Assembly: GCF_001562055.1 (NCBI RefSeq)
Contig: NZ_LLWE01000040.1
Location: 1-64,000, forward strand
Source: Polycladidibacter stylochi
Lineage (GTDB): Bacteria > Pseudomonadota > Alphaproteobacteria > Rhizobiales > Stappiaceae
Reading direction: 5' to 3'
DNA length: 64,000 bases
The notes under the pieces are model-generated. The model was given only the letters and a program-made list of their open reading frames with translations, did no database searches and had not been told where the DNA came from. This document shows positions 17,087 to 26,591 of the stretch, one piece after another; the stretch's first letter is position 1; every line of letters starts with the position of its first letter. Position numbers and translations under genes: made by a program.

Positions 17087-17792
17087 ATACCGTTTGTTGA
17101 AACAGCCGAAGAATTCCAGCAGTTACACCCCAAATATAGTGGTCTTCATAGGGCATAGTATAGAAATACCGCTCTTTCCCCTCAAAAACCCGCGATCCTT
17201 TTATATGGTGCGCCTCATTCATTAAAAAAGAAAGCGGCACTTCAAATACATAATCCACTTCGTCCGGATTTGCTGTAATCTTCGCATCCCTATCAATATG
17301 CGCAATAACAGGCGATACTGCAAAACCCGAGCCACTATAATACGTCCCCAATTGCCCTAGCACCCGCAAGCAGTCGGGAGCTATCCCCACCTCCTCATGG
17401 GTTTCGCGCAAGGCAGCGGCCACAGCACTCGCATCCTCTGCATCAATTTTACCACCCGGCAAAGCAACCTGTCCGGCATGGGTGCGCAAATGGTCCCGTC
17501 GCTTTGTTAACAATACCATTAGTCCGGCAGGGCGCGGCACAAGCCCGATTAAAACAGCAGCTGGTTTAAAGCGTAGTTTGGGTTTTAACGAGCGCGGCGT
17601 GAGCCCAGCATGCGCCGATATGGCCGCATCAATTGCCGGAGAAAAATCAGGATTCAGCACATGATCTCCCCCAACAGGTAATGGGGTCCGCAAAAGCCGC
17701 GCCGCAATTGCCGCCTCCACACAGCTGAGCTCCCGCATGGCACGAGCGGTCTTGTCTAGGTTTCCATTGCCGATCATAAAATGCTGGCTCAT
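17058..17792 (-). CDS. CoA pyrophosphatase-type Nudix hydrolase
   Basis: The 244-residue product has the UPF0035 signature LLTKRRDHLRTHAGQVALPGG directly followed by the Nudix box (GGKIDAED...ALRETHEEVGI, about residues 120-145). Together these mark hydrolases that cleave CoA and its derivatives to phosphopantetheine and 3',5'-ADP (NudL, NUDT7/8). The N-terminal 75 residues are a family-typical extension. The ATG follows AGAAGG. It is the first gene of the Nudix-DUF6111-cca-DUF1284 unit. Confidence 0.88.
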   Translation of the reverse strand: MSQHFMIGNGNLDKTARAMRELSCVEAAIAARLLRTPLPVGGDHVLNPDFSPAIDAAISAHAGLTPRSLKPKLRFKPAAVLIGLVPRPAGLMVLLTKRRDHLRTHAGQVALPGGKIDAEDASAVAAALRETHEEVGIAPDCLRVLGQLGTYYSGSGFAVSPVIAHIDRDAKITANPDEVDYVFEVPLSFLMNEAHHIKGSRVFEGKERYFYTMPYEDHYIWGVTAGILRLFQQTVFVDAACDTN

Positions 17793-17849
17793 TTGGGCCT
17801 TCTTGTTACTTCTATCAAAATTACGCAGTTCTCACTAATTTAAAAAGCG

Positions 17850-18467
17850 CTAAGTTGCATCATCCGCCAACAGGGAGGGAGGAACGACAAAACGCAATCC
17901 CATGCTACGCACCACAGTTTCCGCAACGCCATTTTCATCACAAACCTCCTCCAAGAACTGGCAAAGGTCCATTGTCAGGGTCCGTGTCAACACCGCTTCC
18001 AGATTATGGCGTAGCTGAACAAAAACCAAAAAACCACCGGAAACAGTATCATGGGCAAACCGCAATTTATGCTCTGCCCCAACCTCTACCATCTCACCTT
18101 GATTGGTGCGCAAGGTAATGCGTTGTTGACCCGTAATGCTATCCACCACCATTTCAACCGCTAAAAAAGCCGCCAGCTCTACCTCTATCGCCACTTTTTC
18201 AACCGGTGTAACCAGGTAGTGTTGTTTTTGCGTACCTTCGCCCTCGGCCATTAACACTTGTGCAAACAACCGCACCAGCTCCCTACGCTGTATGGCACTG
18301 CCCATATAATGCCAACTGCCATCACGCTTGATAACCATGGGCAGCGCACCACAAAAGGGCGGATCCCATAAGTGCACCGGTGCCGGCTTAAAGCCCGCTT
18401 CCTGTTGCTGCCGCATCAAAGCTTTCAAGCCCTCTGGCATTGTATTTTCCAGCGGTTGTTCTGGCAC
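17850..18467 (-). CDS. DUF1285 family protein
   Basis: The 205-residue protein matches DUF1285: the PPFCGALPMVIKRDGSWHYMGSAIQRRELVRLFAQVL block (residues about 36-75) and YLVTPVEKVAIEVELAAFLAVEM. DUF1285 proteins are compact two-domain beta-rich proteins suspected of ligand sensing; no activity is established. The GTG start at 18467 is preferred because GGGGAGG lies four bases upstream; an ATG nine codons later lacks such a site. Transcribed in the same direction as the Nudix gene but with a 57-bp gap. Confidence 0.8.
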   Translation of the reverse strand: MPEQPLENTMPEGLKALMRQQQEAGFKPAPVHLWDPPFCGALPMVIKRDGSWHYMGSAIQRRELVRLFAQVLMAEGEGTQKQHYLVTPVEKVAIEVELAAFLAVEMVVDSITGQQRITLRTNQGEMVEVGAEHKLRFAHDTVSGGFLVFVQLRHNLEAVLTRTLTMDLCQFLEEVCDENGVAETVVRSMGLRFVVPPSLLADDAT

Positions 18468-18819
18468 AAAACCTCCCCATTATGACCAAGCATTAGCAAA
18501 TGTCAGAGTTTAAAAACATTTAATCCGCATGTAGGTCACCTTCTGAACACACGTATAATAAAGACAAATAAACACACGAACCCATGATTATATACTGGAA
18601 ATTATTACGAGATAGACCCACCATCATATATTGGCACATATAACAATATGACAAGGATATTACCATAATCTACTATTTATCAAAGGATCCTAACTCTTTG
18701 GCAATAAGCTTTCCTCTAAGCTGCCTCATAATGAACATACCACGATCAATAGTATTTATTGATATTGCACCATGTTGAGCGCCCCTTGAGTGCCCAGTAA
18801 GCTAAAGCGAGCGAAACCC
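18468..18819. other. AT-rich divergent intergenic region
   Basis: About 350 bp separate the DUF1285 gene (minus) from the MoxR operon (plus). The sequence is clearly richer in A and T than both flanks and must contain both promoters. I see several TATAAT-like hexamers but no pair with a convincing -35, and no ORF or hairpin I would defend. Confidence 0.5.
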
Positions 18820-19854
18820 ATGAACATACCTGGCCAAGGTACAACATCTTCCGAGCCAATCCACCCCGACGATATCGTCAAACAGGCGGAAATGGCCAGC
18901 GACAGGCTGCAAGAAGTAACAGGCGAAATCGCTGCAACTATCTTTGGTCAAGAACAGGTGGTCGAACAAGCGCTCATTACCATCCTTGCAGGCGGTCACG
19001 GTTTGCTGGTTGGGGTACCTGGCCTTGCCAAAACCAAGCTGGTCGAAACACTAGGCATTGTTTTGGGGCTCAACACGGGACGTATTCAATTCACACCGGA
19101 TTTAATGCCCGCCGATATCCTAGGCTCTGAGGTGTTGGAAGAAAGCGAAAGCGGCAAGCGCCATTTCCGTTTTTTACAAGGGCCGGTATTCACCCAGCTA
19201 CTCATGGCCGACGAGATCAACCGCGCCAGCCCGCGCACCCAATCGGCCCTCTTGCAAGCCATGCAAGAGTATCATGTCACCATTGCGGGGCAGCATCACA
19301 CCTTACCAAGCCCCTTTCATGTACTTGCCACCCAGAACCCGCTGGAACAAGAAGGAACCTACCCTCTCCCCGAAGCCCAGCTCGATCGTTTTTTAATGCA
19401 AATAGATGTCCACTACCCGGATTTTGAAGCCGAAAAACAAATTTTGCTAGATACAACAAGTGCCGCCCCAAAAGCCGCAAGGGCAGTCCTTAACATCGAA
19501 GAACTACAACACATGCAACGATTGCTGCGTCACATTCCCGTCAGCAACAGTGTTATGGATGCCATTTTGCATCTGGTGCGCAGCGCAAGGCCAGACCAGG
19601 CAGCAGAAGGGGCAAGCTTACATAAGTCCATAGCTTGGGGGCCGGGGCCACGTGCAAGTCAGGCCCTCATGCTCACTGTGCGCGCAAGGGCCTTACTGCA
19701 AAAGCGTCTGGCCCCAAGTATCGAAGACGTCTTAGCCTTGGCCGAGCCGGTTCTCAAGCACCGCATGGCCCTGTCATTTACAGCAAAAGCTGAAGGCGTT
19801 GAGCTATCAACCCTGCTGGACGAACTTAAAAAACCGCTCTTAGCCCCTGTTTAA
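18820..19854 (+). CDS. MoxR-family AAA+ ATPase
   Basis: The 344-residue AAA+ chaperone-like ATPase has Walker A GVPGLAKTKLVE (about residues 68-79), Walker B LLMADEINRASPRTQSALLQAMQE, sensor 1 LATQNPLEQEGTYPLPEAQLDRF, and the C-terminal lid PGPRASQAL. MoxR proteins help activate or insert partners, usually those with VWA or DUF58 domains. The ATG at 18820 gives standard length; an upstream GTG at 18790 adds ten basic residues. It leads a compact operon with DUF58, DUF4159 and a second large membrane protein, a block conserved in many alphaproteobacteria. Confidence 0.9.
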   Translation: MNIPGQGTTSSEPIHPDDIVKQAEMASDRLQEVTGEIAATIFGQEQVVEQALITILAGGHGLLVGVPGLAKTKLVETLGIVLGLNTGRIQFTPDLMPADILGSEVLEESESGKRHFRFLQGPVFTQLLMADEINRASPRTQSALLQAMQEYHVTIAGQHHTLPSPFHVLATQNPLEQEGTYPLPEAQLDRFLMQIDVHYPDFEAEKQILLDTTSAAPKAARAVLNIEELQHMQRLLRHIPVSNSVMDAILHLVRSARPDQAAEGASLHKSIAWGPGPRASQALMLTVRARALLQKRLAPSIEDVLALAEPVLKHRMALSFTAKAEGVELSTLLDELKKPLLAPV

Positions 19855-19905
19855 CCCAATTGTACTGGCACCACTCCTTCGATAAGTTGAAAGCGCAATA
19901 AACCC

Positions 19906-20838
19906 ATGCCATTCCTTTCTGCCAGTTCAGCAAAAGCACAGCAAGGCGATCGCTACGACAATTTCGCTGCCCACACCATCAATGCTCAACAGCTGGCAGC
20001 ACGTCTGCCAGACCTGCTCATTAAGGCGCAAAAAATAGCAGCAACGCTGACCGCTGGCTGGCATGGTCGCCGCCGCTCGGGACCGGGCGAAACCTTCTGG
20101 CAATTCCGCCCCTTTATGGCAGGAGAAGCTGCCAACAGCATTGATTGGCGTCGCTCGGCCCGCGATAACCATTATTACGTGCGCGAAAAAGAGTGGGAAG
20201 CCGCACAAACCCTGTGGGTCTGGCCAGACCTCACCCCCTCGATGGCCTACACCTCCTCAAAACAGCACATGGACAAAGCCTCACGCGCCATTGTACTTGC
20301 GCTTGCGCTAGCCCAATGCGCCGCCCGCAGCGGCGAGCGGGTCGGTATTCCAAGGCTCACGAGTGCAAAAACCGGACACAGCGCCGCTCAAAATCTGGCA
20401 CAGGCTTTAATGCGCACCCTGCAAAACAGCACAGATAATCAACGTCAGGCCCTTCCCGAAACCGGTATGATGAAACCACAAAGCCAATGCGTCATCATTT
20501 CAGACTTTCTTGACCCCGTTGCGCAAACACAAACATGGCTACATGCGACTGTTGCCAAAGGTGTTAAGGGCCATCTGCTACAATTGTTAGACCCAGCCGA
20601 AGAACAATTCCCGTTCGCAGGTAGAACAGAGTTCACCGATCCCGAAACCGGCACCCGCCTGTTATCAGGCAAGGCCCAAAACTGGCAACAAGCCTATCAA
20701 GAACAAATCACCCGGCATAAACAGCAGTTAAGGCAACTTTGCACGCGCTCTGGTTGGGCCTATACACTACACCACACCAACACCAGCGCCAGCACGCCCA
20801 TGCTATCTTTGTTCGCCCAACTGCAACAAAACACGTAA
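19906..20838 (+). CDS. DUF58 domain protein
   Basis: The 310-residue product contains the DUF58 signature: HGRRRSGPGETFWQFRPFMAGEAANSIDWRRSAR (about residues 50-83), followed by a VWA-like fold with WVWPDLTPSM and VIISDFLDP at the metal-site positions. DUF58 proteins are the usual partners of MoxR ATPases. No signal peptide or membrane helix is seen, so it is probably cytoplasmic or peripheral. Its ribosome site is weak. It is 51 bp after moxR, and 38 bp before the GTG of the next gene. Confidence 0.88.
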   Translation: MPFLSASSAKAQQGDRYDNFAAHTINAQQLAARLPDLLIKAQKIAATLTAGWHGRRRSGPGETFWQFRPFMAGEAANSIDWRRSARDNHYYVREKEWEAAQTLWVWPDLTPSMAYTSSKQHMDKASRAIVLALALAQCAARSGERVGIPRLTSAKTGHSAAQNLAQALMRTLQNSTDNQRQALPETGMMKPQSQCVIISDFLDPVAQTQTWLHATVAKGVKGHLLQLLDPAEEQFPFAGRTEFTDPETGTRLLSGKAQNWQQAYQEQITRHKQQLRQLCTRSGWAYTLHHTNTSASTPMLSLFAQLQQNT

Positions 20839-20876
20839 CCAAAACCCAAACACAGAAGAACAGGAGCTATAACAAA

Positions 20877-23714
20877 GTGTTAGCCTCATTATTACCCATC
20901 AGTTTCACCAGTTACTGGGTACTAAGTGCTTTCATTGTGTTACCTGCCCTGTGGTGGGTGTTGAAAGCAGTACCGCCACTCCCAAAGCAAGAGAGTTTCC
21001 CCCCCCTACGCCTTCTGGCAAGCCTGAGAAAAACCGAGGAAACTCCCGCCAAAACTCCTTGGTGGTTGCTATTGTTGCGATTAACCATCGCCGCGCTCAT
21101 CATCCTTGCCTGTGCCGGTCCTATTTGGCAGCCATTACCTCCAATGAACACCGCGAGTAAAGGTCCGCTTTGGCTACTGCTCGATAACAGCTGGGATGCC
21201 GAGCCAAACTGGCCACAGTTTCAAAGCACCGCGAACGCTCTCATTTCTCAGGCAGCCGCTGAAAATCGCCGTATTCTTCTCGTTCCCCTTGCCAATACCC
21301 AAACCACAGGCCTTGCCTTGCAAGACGCCCAAAGCACCCGTGAAAAGCTCAAAGCCCTTACCCCATACAGCTGGAATGCCGCCCTTGAGAATTGGCAGGG
21401 ACCATTGGCAAGCGAGGCGAAAACAACACCGCCCGCCGCCATCTACTGGCTAGCAACGCCCACACAAAAGCGGGGGGATGAACAGCTTTACGCGCAACTT
21501 AAAGCACTTACCCCAAGCAGCCTAACCATTTACACGCCGCAAAACGCGCCAATGGCGCTCACCAAAGCCATCAATACAGCCAATGCCCTCAGCATCACAG
21601 CCTTGCGCATGCAAATGCCCACCCAATCACTCACACAACAACGCACAACCCTTTATGCCTATGATAAAAAAGGGCACAGGTTAACCAGCGCTCCCCTTGT
21701 GTTCGAAAGCGGTGAAACAACGGCAACAGCACAGATTAAAGTGCCGGTTGAGCTCCGTAACGATATTGAACATATAACAATTGCACATCAAAACACCGCG
21801 GCAACAACGTATGTTCAAGACTATTCACAACAGCGCAAACGCCTCGCAATTTTCTCCGGAACTTTTGGTAATAGCCCGCAACCATTATTGTCACCAGAGC
21901 ATTATCTAACCAAAGCATTAGCGCCAAATAGCGAAATCGTAACCAGCCGTGTCAACAACCTCCCCGGTGCAATCGACGATGTGCTCTCAAAAGGCATTTC
22001 GGTTTTAATTTTGGCTGATGTTGGCAATTTACCTCCCAACGCTCATAATAGCCTAAAAGGATGGGTGCAACGTGGCGGCACCCTACTACGCTTTGCAGGT
22101 CCACGGCTGGCAAGCGATGCCGATGATCTAATCCCAGTACAATTACGCCATGGCGGACGCATGCTTGGCGGTAGCCTCACATGGAGCAAACCGCAATCAC
22201 TCGCATCTTTCAATAGAAACGGTATCTTCGCTCCCCTCACACTGCCGCAGGACATCACAGTCACTGAGCAAGTACTGGCAGAACCGGGCCCGTCATTGAC
22301 GCAAAAAACTCTGGCCTCCTTGGCCGATGGCACCCCTCTGGTCACCAGCAGTCCCATGGGCAACGGACGTTTGATCCTGTTTCACACCACAGCAGATACC
22401 AGCTGGTCCAACCTGCCCCTTTCCGGTAGTTTTGTTGCCATGCTTGGGCAAATCGTTAAAACCAGTGGCACCATACCATCAACCGCAAACAGTGGTGCAC
22501 AGCAACAAAGCTTATCTGGCAACAAAGCAGCACCAACGAGCAACCAAAACCAGTTTATCCGCGCTCAAAAGCTTGTTACGTACCAAGGTAAACTTCGCCT
22601 TCCAGCCAGCGAGCCAACACCTGTGACTGTGCGCCAACTGCAAACCCAAAGCGCTTCACACACCATGCCCCCCGGCCTCTATGGCAACAATACCTATCAA
22701 AAGGCCGTCAATTTGTATGAAGGTGCAACCGCGCTGTTACCCAGCGCATTGGCAACCACACCAAACTCAAAACCCTTTCCTTCACAAAATGCCCTTCCAT
22801 TACAAGGTTGGCTGTTGGCGCTTGCCCTGTTGCTTTTGTGTATTGATAGCTTAATAACGCTGTGGCCAAACTGGCAACGTTTTTCCAAAGCAGCGCTACC
22901 AATACTCGTTTTCATGCTTTTGCTTTTACCCGCCCCCTGGCAAACACCTGCAAACGCCAACGAACAAAACGATACTTTCGCACTCGATGCCACGCTGGAT
23001 TCCCGCTTGGCTTTTGTAAAAAGCGGCGATGATACGTTGGATGCAACCAGTCGTGCCGGACTGTATGGCCTGACCCGCATTCTCACCCGCCGCACCGCAC
23101 TAGAGCCGGAGGCGCCCGTTGGAGTAGATTTAGAGCGAGATGAACTGGCCTTTTTCTCGTTCCTCTATTGGCCGGTAACTGAGAACGCACCCATACCCAG
23201 TGCGCAAGCCATGTCGCGTATATCCACCTTTATGAATGCCGGTGGTACCATTTTATTCGACACCCGCGATCAAGGCAGCTCGTTCCAAGGCGCGGCCCGT
23301 ACACCGGCGCAGCTCAAACTACAACAAATCCTTAGCACTCTGGATATTCCCCCCCTCGCCCCCGTGGCACAAGGTCATGTCCTCACCAAAACCTTTTATT
23401 TGCTCGATAATTTCCCCGGTCGCTTTACCGGCAGCCCCCTATGGGGCGAAGCCACCGCACAGGCTACAGCAAACACCACAAACAGCGGCAATGCAGATGG
23501 TGTCTCGGCCCTGCTCATCACCGCCAACGACATGGCAGGGGCTTGGGCAATGAACAATGATGGCAGCTATATGTTCCCAACAGTGCCAAACGATCCCATT
23601 CAGCGCGAGCTTGCCTATCGCGTTGGCGTGAATATTGTCATCTACACCATGACAGGGAACTACAAAGCCGATCAAGTTCATATTCCCGCGCTGTTACAGC
23701 GTCTCGGGCATTAA
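20877..23714 (+). CDS. DUF4159 domain membrane protein with BatA-like N-terminus
   Basis: The 945-residue protein starts with two membrane helices in the BatA/aerotolerance style (VLSAFIVLPALWWVLKAVPPLP, then LLLLRLTIAALIILACAGPIW), then a large extracytoplasmic part with a VWA-like start (WLLLDNSWD) and a class I amidotransferase-like segment (SVLILADVGNLP, GWVQRGGTLLRFAGPRL). Two more helices near residues 640-690 precede the C-terminal DUF4159 domain (about 715-940, ELAFFSFLYWPVT, MNAGGTILFDTRD, ELAYRVGVNIVIYTMTGNYKADQVH). The GTG at 20877 follows AGGAG; an open stretch upstream overlaps the DUF58 gene and is not used. Function is unknown. Confidence 0.85.
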   Translation: MLASLLPISFTSYWVLSAFIVLPALWWVLKAVPPLPKQESFPPLRLLASLRKTEETPAKTPWWLLLLRLTIAALIILACAGPIWQPLPPMNTASKGPLWLLLDNSWDAEPNWPQFQSTANALISQAAAENRRILLVPLANTQTTGLALQDAQSTREKLKALTPYSWNAALENWQGPLASEAKTTPPAAIYWLATPTQKRGDEQLYAQLKALTPSSLTIYTPQNAPMALTKAINTANALSITALRMQMPTQSLTQQRTTLYAYDKKGHRLTSAPLVFESGETTATAQIKVPVELRNDIEHITIAHQNTAATTYVQDYSQQRKRLAIFSGTFGNSPQPLLSPEHYLTKALAPNSEIVTSRVNNLPGAIDDVLSKGISVLILADVGNLPPNAHNSLKGWVQRGGTLLRFAGPRLASDADDLIPVQLRHGGRMLGGSLTWSKPQSLASFNRNGIFAPLTLPQDITVTEQVLAEPGPSLTQKTLASLADGTPLVTSSPMGNGRLILFHTTADTSWSNLPLSGSFVAMLGQIVKTSGTIPSTANSGAQQQSLSGNKAAPTSNQNQFIRAQKLVTYQGKLRLPASEPTPVTVRQLQTQSASHTMPPGLYGNNTYQKAVNLYEGATALLPSALATTPNSKPFPSQNALPLQGWLLALALLLLCIDSLITLWPNWQRFSKAALPILVFMLLLLPAPWQTPANANEQNDTFALDATLDSRLAFVKSGDDTLDATSRAGLYGLTRILTRRTALEPEAPVGVDLERDELAFFSFLYWPVTENAPIPSAQAMSRISTFMNAGGTILFDTRDQGSSFQGAARTPAQLKLQQILSTLDIPPLAPVAQGHVLTKTFYLLDNFPGRFTGSPLWGEATAQATANTTNSGNADGVSALLITANDMAGAWAMNNDGSYMFPTVPNDPIQRELAYRVGVNIVIYTMTGNYKADQVHIPALLQRLGH

Positions 23715-23727
23715 AGGGGGAAATGAT

Positions 23728-25830
23728 ATGGAATGGACGCTCACTTTCGCCCCTCTCCTTAGCCCGCAACTTCTTTGGCCCCTCGTAGCCAGCGCCGCCC
23801 TGATAGCACTACTTGTGCTCATCACCCGCCGCGCAGCAGGCCTATGGCGTGTACTGGCGCTACTGGCACTCACCCTTACTCTGTTCAATCCAGCATTGGA
23901 AAACCGCGAGACGAAACCGCTCAAAAGCGTTGTTGCACTCATAACCGATGCCAGCGCCAGCCAACAGCTTTCCAGCCGCGAACAGCAAACCGAAACCACC
24001 CGTAAAGCTTTACTCTCCCGGTTGCAGGCGCTCCCCGATCTGGAAATCCGTCAAGCAACTCTAGAGCCAGGCACCAGCAGTGCGAACAATGGCACCCGCC
24101 TGTTTTCAACGCTCAAGCAACAGCTTGAGGATGTACCGGAAAATCGTATTGCCGGAGCTATCCTTATCACCGACGGCCAAGTGCACGATGTCCCGACTTC
24201 AATAAAAGAGCTGGGCTTTAACGCACCGGTGCACAGTTTCATTACCGGCCAGAAAAACGATTTCGACCGCCGTATTGAAGTAACTGCCGCGCCGCGCTTT
24301 GCTTTGGTTGGCTCGAGCCAGCAAATCAAGGTCACCATGCATGGCGAAGGCACCCCACCCCTAGGCGAACCCGCCCAAGCCCGCCTGATACTGCGCCAAA
24401 ATGGCGAAGAAATCAGCAATGCCACCATTAACACCGGCACTACTCTCACCCTTCCGGTCGAAATCCTTCATGCAGGTGAGAACATCTTCGAGCTGGAGGT
24501 GGAAAGCAGCAAAAACGAGCTGACCCCGCTCAACAACCGCGCCTTGGTAACAATCGAGGGCATTCGCGAAAACCTGCGTGTGCTGCTTGTTTCCGGCTCA
24601 CCGCACGCGGGCGAGCGCACATGGCGCAACCTTTTAAAGTCCGATGCCGCTGTAGATCTGGTCCACTTCACCATCCTGCGCCCGCCAGAAAAGCAAGACA
24701 GCACCCCCATCAACCAGCTTTCGCTTATTGCCTTTCCTACCCGTGAGCTGTTCTCGCTCAAAATCAACGAGTTCGATCTGATTATTTTTGATCGCTACGA
24801 GCGCCGTGGCGTTTTACCCTCACTATATTTCGAGAATATAGCCGAATACGTCAAACAGGGCGGCGCAGTACTGCTAGCAACAGGGCCAGATTACGCCAGC
24901 CGTAAATCACTTTATAAAACACCGCTAAAAGCCATTTTACCTGCCGCCCCCACTGGAGAGATTTTCGAGCAGCCCTTTAAACCGCAACTCACCAAAGTAG
25001 GCGAGCGCCATCCCGTCACCCGCAACCTGCCCGGCGCACCCTTTGTCATTGAAGGACAAAAAAGTCATGAGCAGCCAGAGTGGTCGCGCTGGTTCCGGCA
25101 AATCGGTGCCACGGTCAAACAAGGGGATGCTATTATGAGCGGAGCTGAAGGCCAGCCACTCCTCATCCTCTCGCGCGTGGAAAAAGGCCGCGTGGCCACG
25201 CTGTTGTCAGACCATGTCTGGCTTTGGGCACGTGGGTTTGAGGGCGGCGGCCCCCACCTACCCTTACTTCGCCGCCTTGCCCACTGGCTGATGCAAGAAC
25301 CGGATCTAGATGAAGAAACACTCCGTTTAACGGTAGATGGCGAACAGATAATCGCCCAAAGACAAACCCTAAAAACCGAACTGCCACCGCTTACAATAAC
25401 AACGCCAAAAGGGGACGAGCGAAAGGCAGAGCTACAACAAAACAGTAACGGTACATGGCAGGCGCAGTTAGCAATAAGCCAACCCGGTCTTTATAAAGCG
25501 GTTAATGGCCAACTCACTGCCATGGTGCATGTGGGCCCGCCCAACCCGCTGGAATATAAAGAGGTTATCGCCACCCAAAACAAACTCGCCCCGATTATAA
25601 GCGCCAGTGGTGGTGCGCAAATCAATATTTCTGAAGTGGGCGAGAGCCTGCCCACCCTCACAATGGTACAGGGCAATCAATTCACCGCCAATGGCCGTTG
25701 GCTGGGCCTAAAAAAAACCGATGCCAGCGAACTGCTCGGCATCAAACGCCTGCCCCTCACTACCGGATTTTTCATCCTAACCTTACTTCTAGGGCTGGTC
25801 ACATTCATGTGGTATCGCGAGGGGCGGTAA
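23728..25830 (+). CDS. Large membrane protein with VWA/amidotransferase-like periplasmic region
   Basis: The 700-residue protein has two N-terminal helices (residues about 13-30 and 37-55), a VWA-like domain (VVALITDASASQQL, GAILITDGQVHDVP), a beta-rich region with CARDB-like repeats, a class I glutamine-amidotransferase-like domain (LRVLLVSGSPHAGERTWRNLL, FDLIIFDRYERRG, QGGAVLLATGPDYA) and one C-terminal helix (TTGFFILTLLLGLVTFMWY). The catalytic Cys of true amidotransferases is not evident, so it is probably a binding fold. GGGGG precedes the ATG and the gene starts 13 bp after the DUF4159 stop. It completes the MoxR operon; its role is unknown. Confidence 0.82.
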   Translation: MEWTLTFAPLLSPQLLWPLVASAALIALLVLITRRAAGLWRVLALLALTLTLFNPALENRETKPLKSVVALITDASASQQLSSREQQTETTRKALLSRLQALPDLEIRQATLEPGTSSANNGTRLFSTLKQQLEDVPENRIAGAILITDGQVHDVPTSIKELGFNAPVHSFITGQKNDFDRRIEVTAAPRFALVGSSQQIKVTMHGEGTPPLGEPAQARLILRQNGEEISNATINTGTTLTLPVEILHAGENIFELEVESSKNELTPLNNRALVTIEGIRENLRVLLVSGSPHAGERTWRNLLKSDAAVDLVHFTILRPPEKQDSTPINQLSLIAFPTRELFSLKINEFDLIIFDRYERRGVLPSLYFENIAEYVKQGGAVLLATGPDYASRKSLYKTPLKAILPAAPTGEIFEQPFKPQLTKVGERHPVTRNLPGAPFVIEGQKSHEQPEWSRWFRQIGATVKQGDAIMSGAEGQPLLILSRVEKGRVATLLSDHVWLWARGFEGGGPHLPLLRRLAHWLMQEPDLDEETLRLTVDGEQIIAQRQTLKTELPPLTITTPKGDERKAELQQNSNGTWQAQLAISQPGLYKAVNGQLTAMVHVGPPNPLEYKEVIATQNKLAPIISASGGAQINISEVGESLPTLTMVQGNQFTANGRWLGLKKTDASELLGIKRLPLTTGFFILTLLLGLVTFMWYREGR

Positions 25831-25998
25831 ATGGCTTTAAAATGGCCATGTTTAAGGGAATACGATTTGCATTGCCAAAAGCCTAAAAATGGGGCATACG
25901 CAACATGAAAACGGCTCTACATCGTATCCGTATTTAAGACCCTAGCAAGGGCCGTAGCATCAATAGACGATGACAAATCCTGATGTTACGCAGCTAAT
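25831..25998 (+). other. Untranslated stretch before the MoxR-operon terminator
   Basis: About 170 nt lie between the last stop of the MoxR operon and its terminator. The stretch has no credible ORF. It contains a short inverted repeat ATGGC..GCCAT directly after the stop. It is either a long 3' UTR or a small RNA sharing the terminator; I cannot separate these from sequence alone. Confidence 0.3.
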
Positions 25999-26031
25999 GG
26001 CCCTCTCAGGAGGGCCTTTGTCATTTTTTGA
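25999..26031 (+). terminator. Intrinsic terminator of the MoxR operon
   Basis: GGCCCTC (25999-26005), loop TCAG, GAGGGCC (26010-26016), then TTTGTCATTTTTT. A perfect seven-pair stem with a T-rich tail. Confidence 0.9.
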
Positions 26032-26090
26032 GACCTTAAAGATAGTTTTTTAGTTTTATAAGACCCAAGCCAGTGACTCATTAACCGTAT

Positions 26091-26591
26091 TCACCCAACT
26101 TTTACCTTACGCACCTTGCCCTGCGGAATAGGGCCGCCATTTGGCAAGTGCACCAGTATCCGGTTCGGGTCCACAGGTCCGCCTAGGCCAATTTGGCCAA
26201 TAGGAACCTGTGCGTAGCCATGCGGGCCATAATAGGCATAATCGCCCACCAGCAAAACCGCACTCACACCACGTTCCTTTGCAGCCATATGGGCCGTATG
26301 CAACAAAGCCCGCCCAAGCCCCTTGCTTTTATAGGGCGGACGCACCGCTAACGGCCCCAGTAACATGGCTGCTTGCTCGCCAATCGTAATGGGTGTTAAC
26401 CGCACTGATCCGGCAATCTCGCCATGAATAAGACCTGTAAAGCTAAGCTGCATGTCGCAAGCAACGCCCTCGCGCAACCGCGCTGCTGTGCGCACAAACC
26501 GGCCAGGACCAAATGCTTCCTCTTGAATATGCTCAATAGCAACTGCGTCCTGCGCTTCTTCCGCGCGTATAAACCAACATGGATTTTTCAT
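26091..26591 (-). CDS. GNAT-family N-acetyltransferase
   Basis: The 166-residue GNAT-fold protein has the acetyl-CoA pyrophosphate-binding motif in KSKGLGRALLHTAHMAAKERG and the preceding beta-4 strand AAMLLGPLAVRPPYK. The YYGPHGY segment near the C-terminus is typical of the YhbS-like subfamily of predicted acetyltransferases. The substrate is unknown. The ATG at 26591 follows AGGTC; an upstream ATG at 26630 would add 13 residues outside the domain. The transcript may start beyond the paired-stem element near 26.7 kb. Confidence 0.82.
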   Translation of the reverse strand: MKNPCWFIRAEEAQDAVAIEHIQEEAFGPGRFVRTAARLREGVACDMQLSFTGLIHGEIAGSVRLTPITIGEQAAMLLGPLAVRPPYKSKGLGRALLHTAHMAAKERGVSAVLLVGDYAYYGPHGYAQVPIGQIGLGGPVDPNRILVHLPNGGPIPQGKVRKVKVG

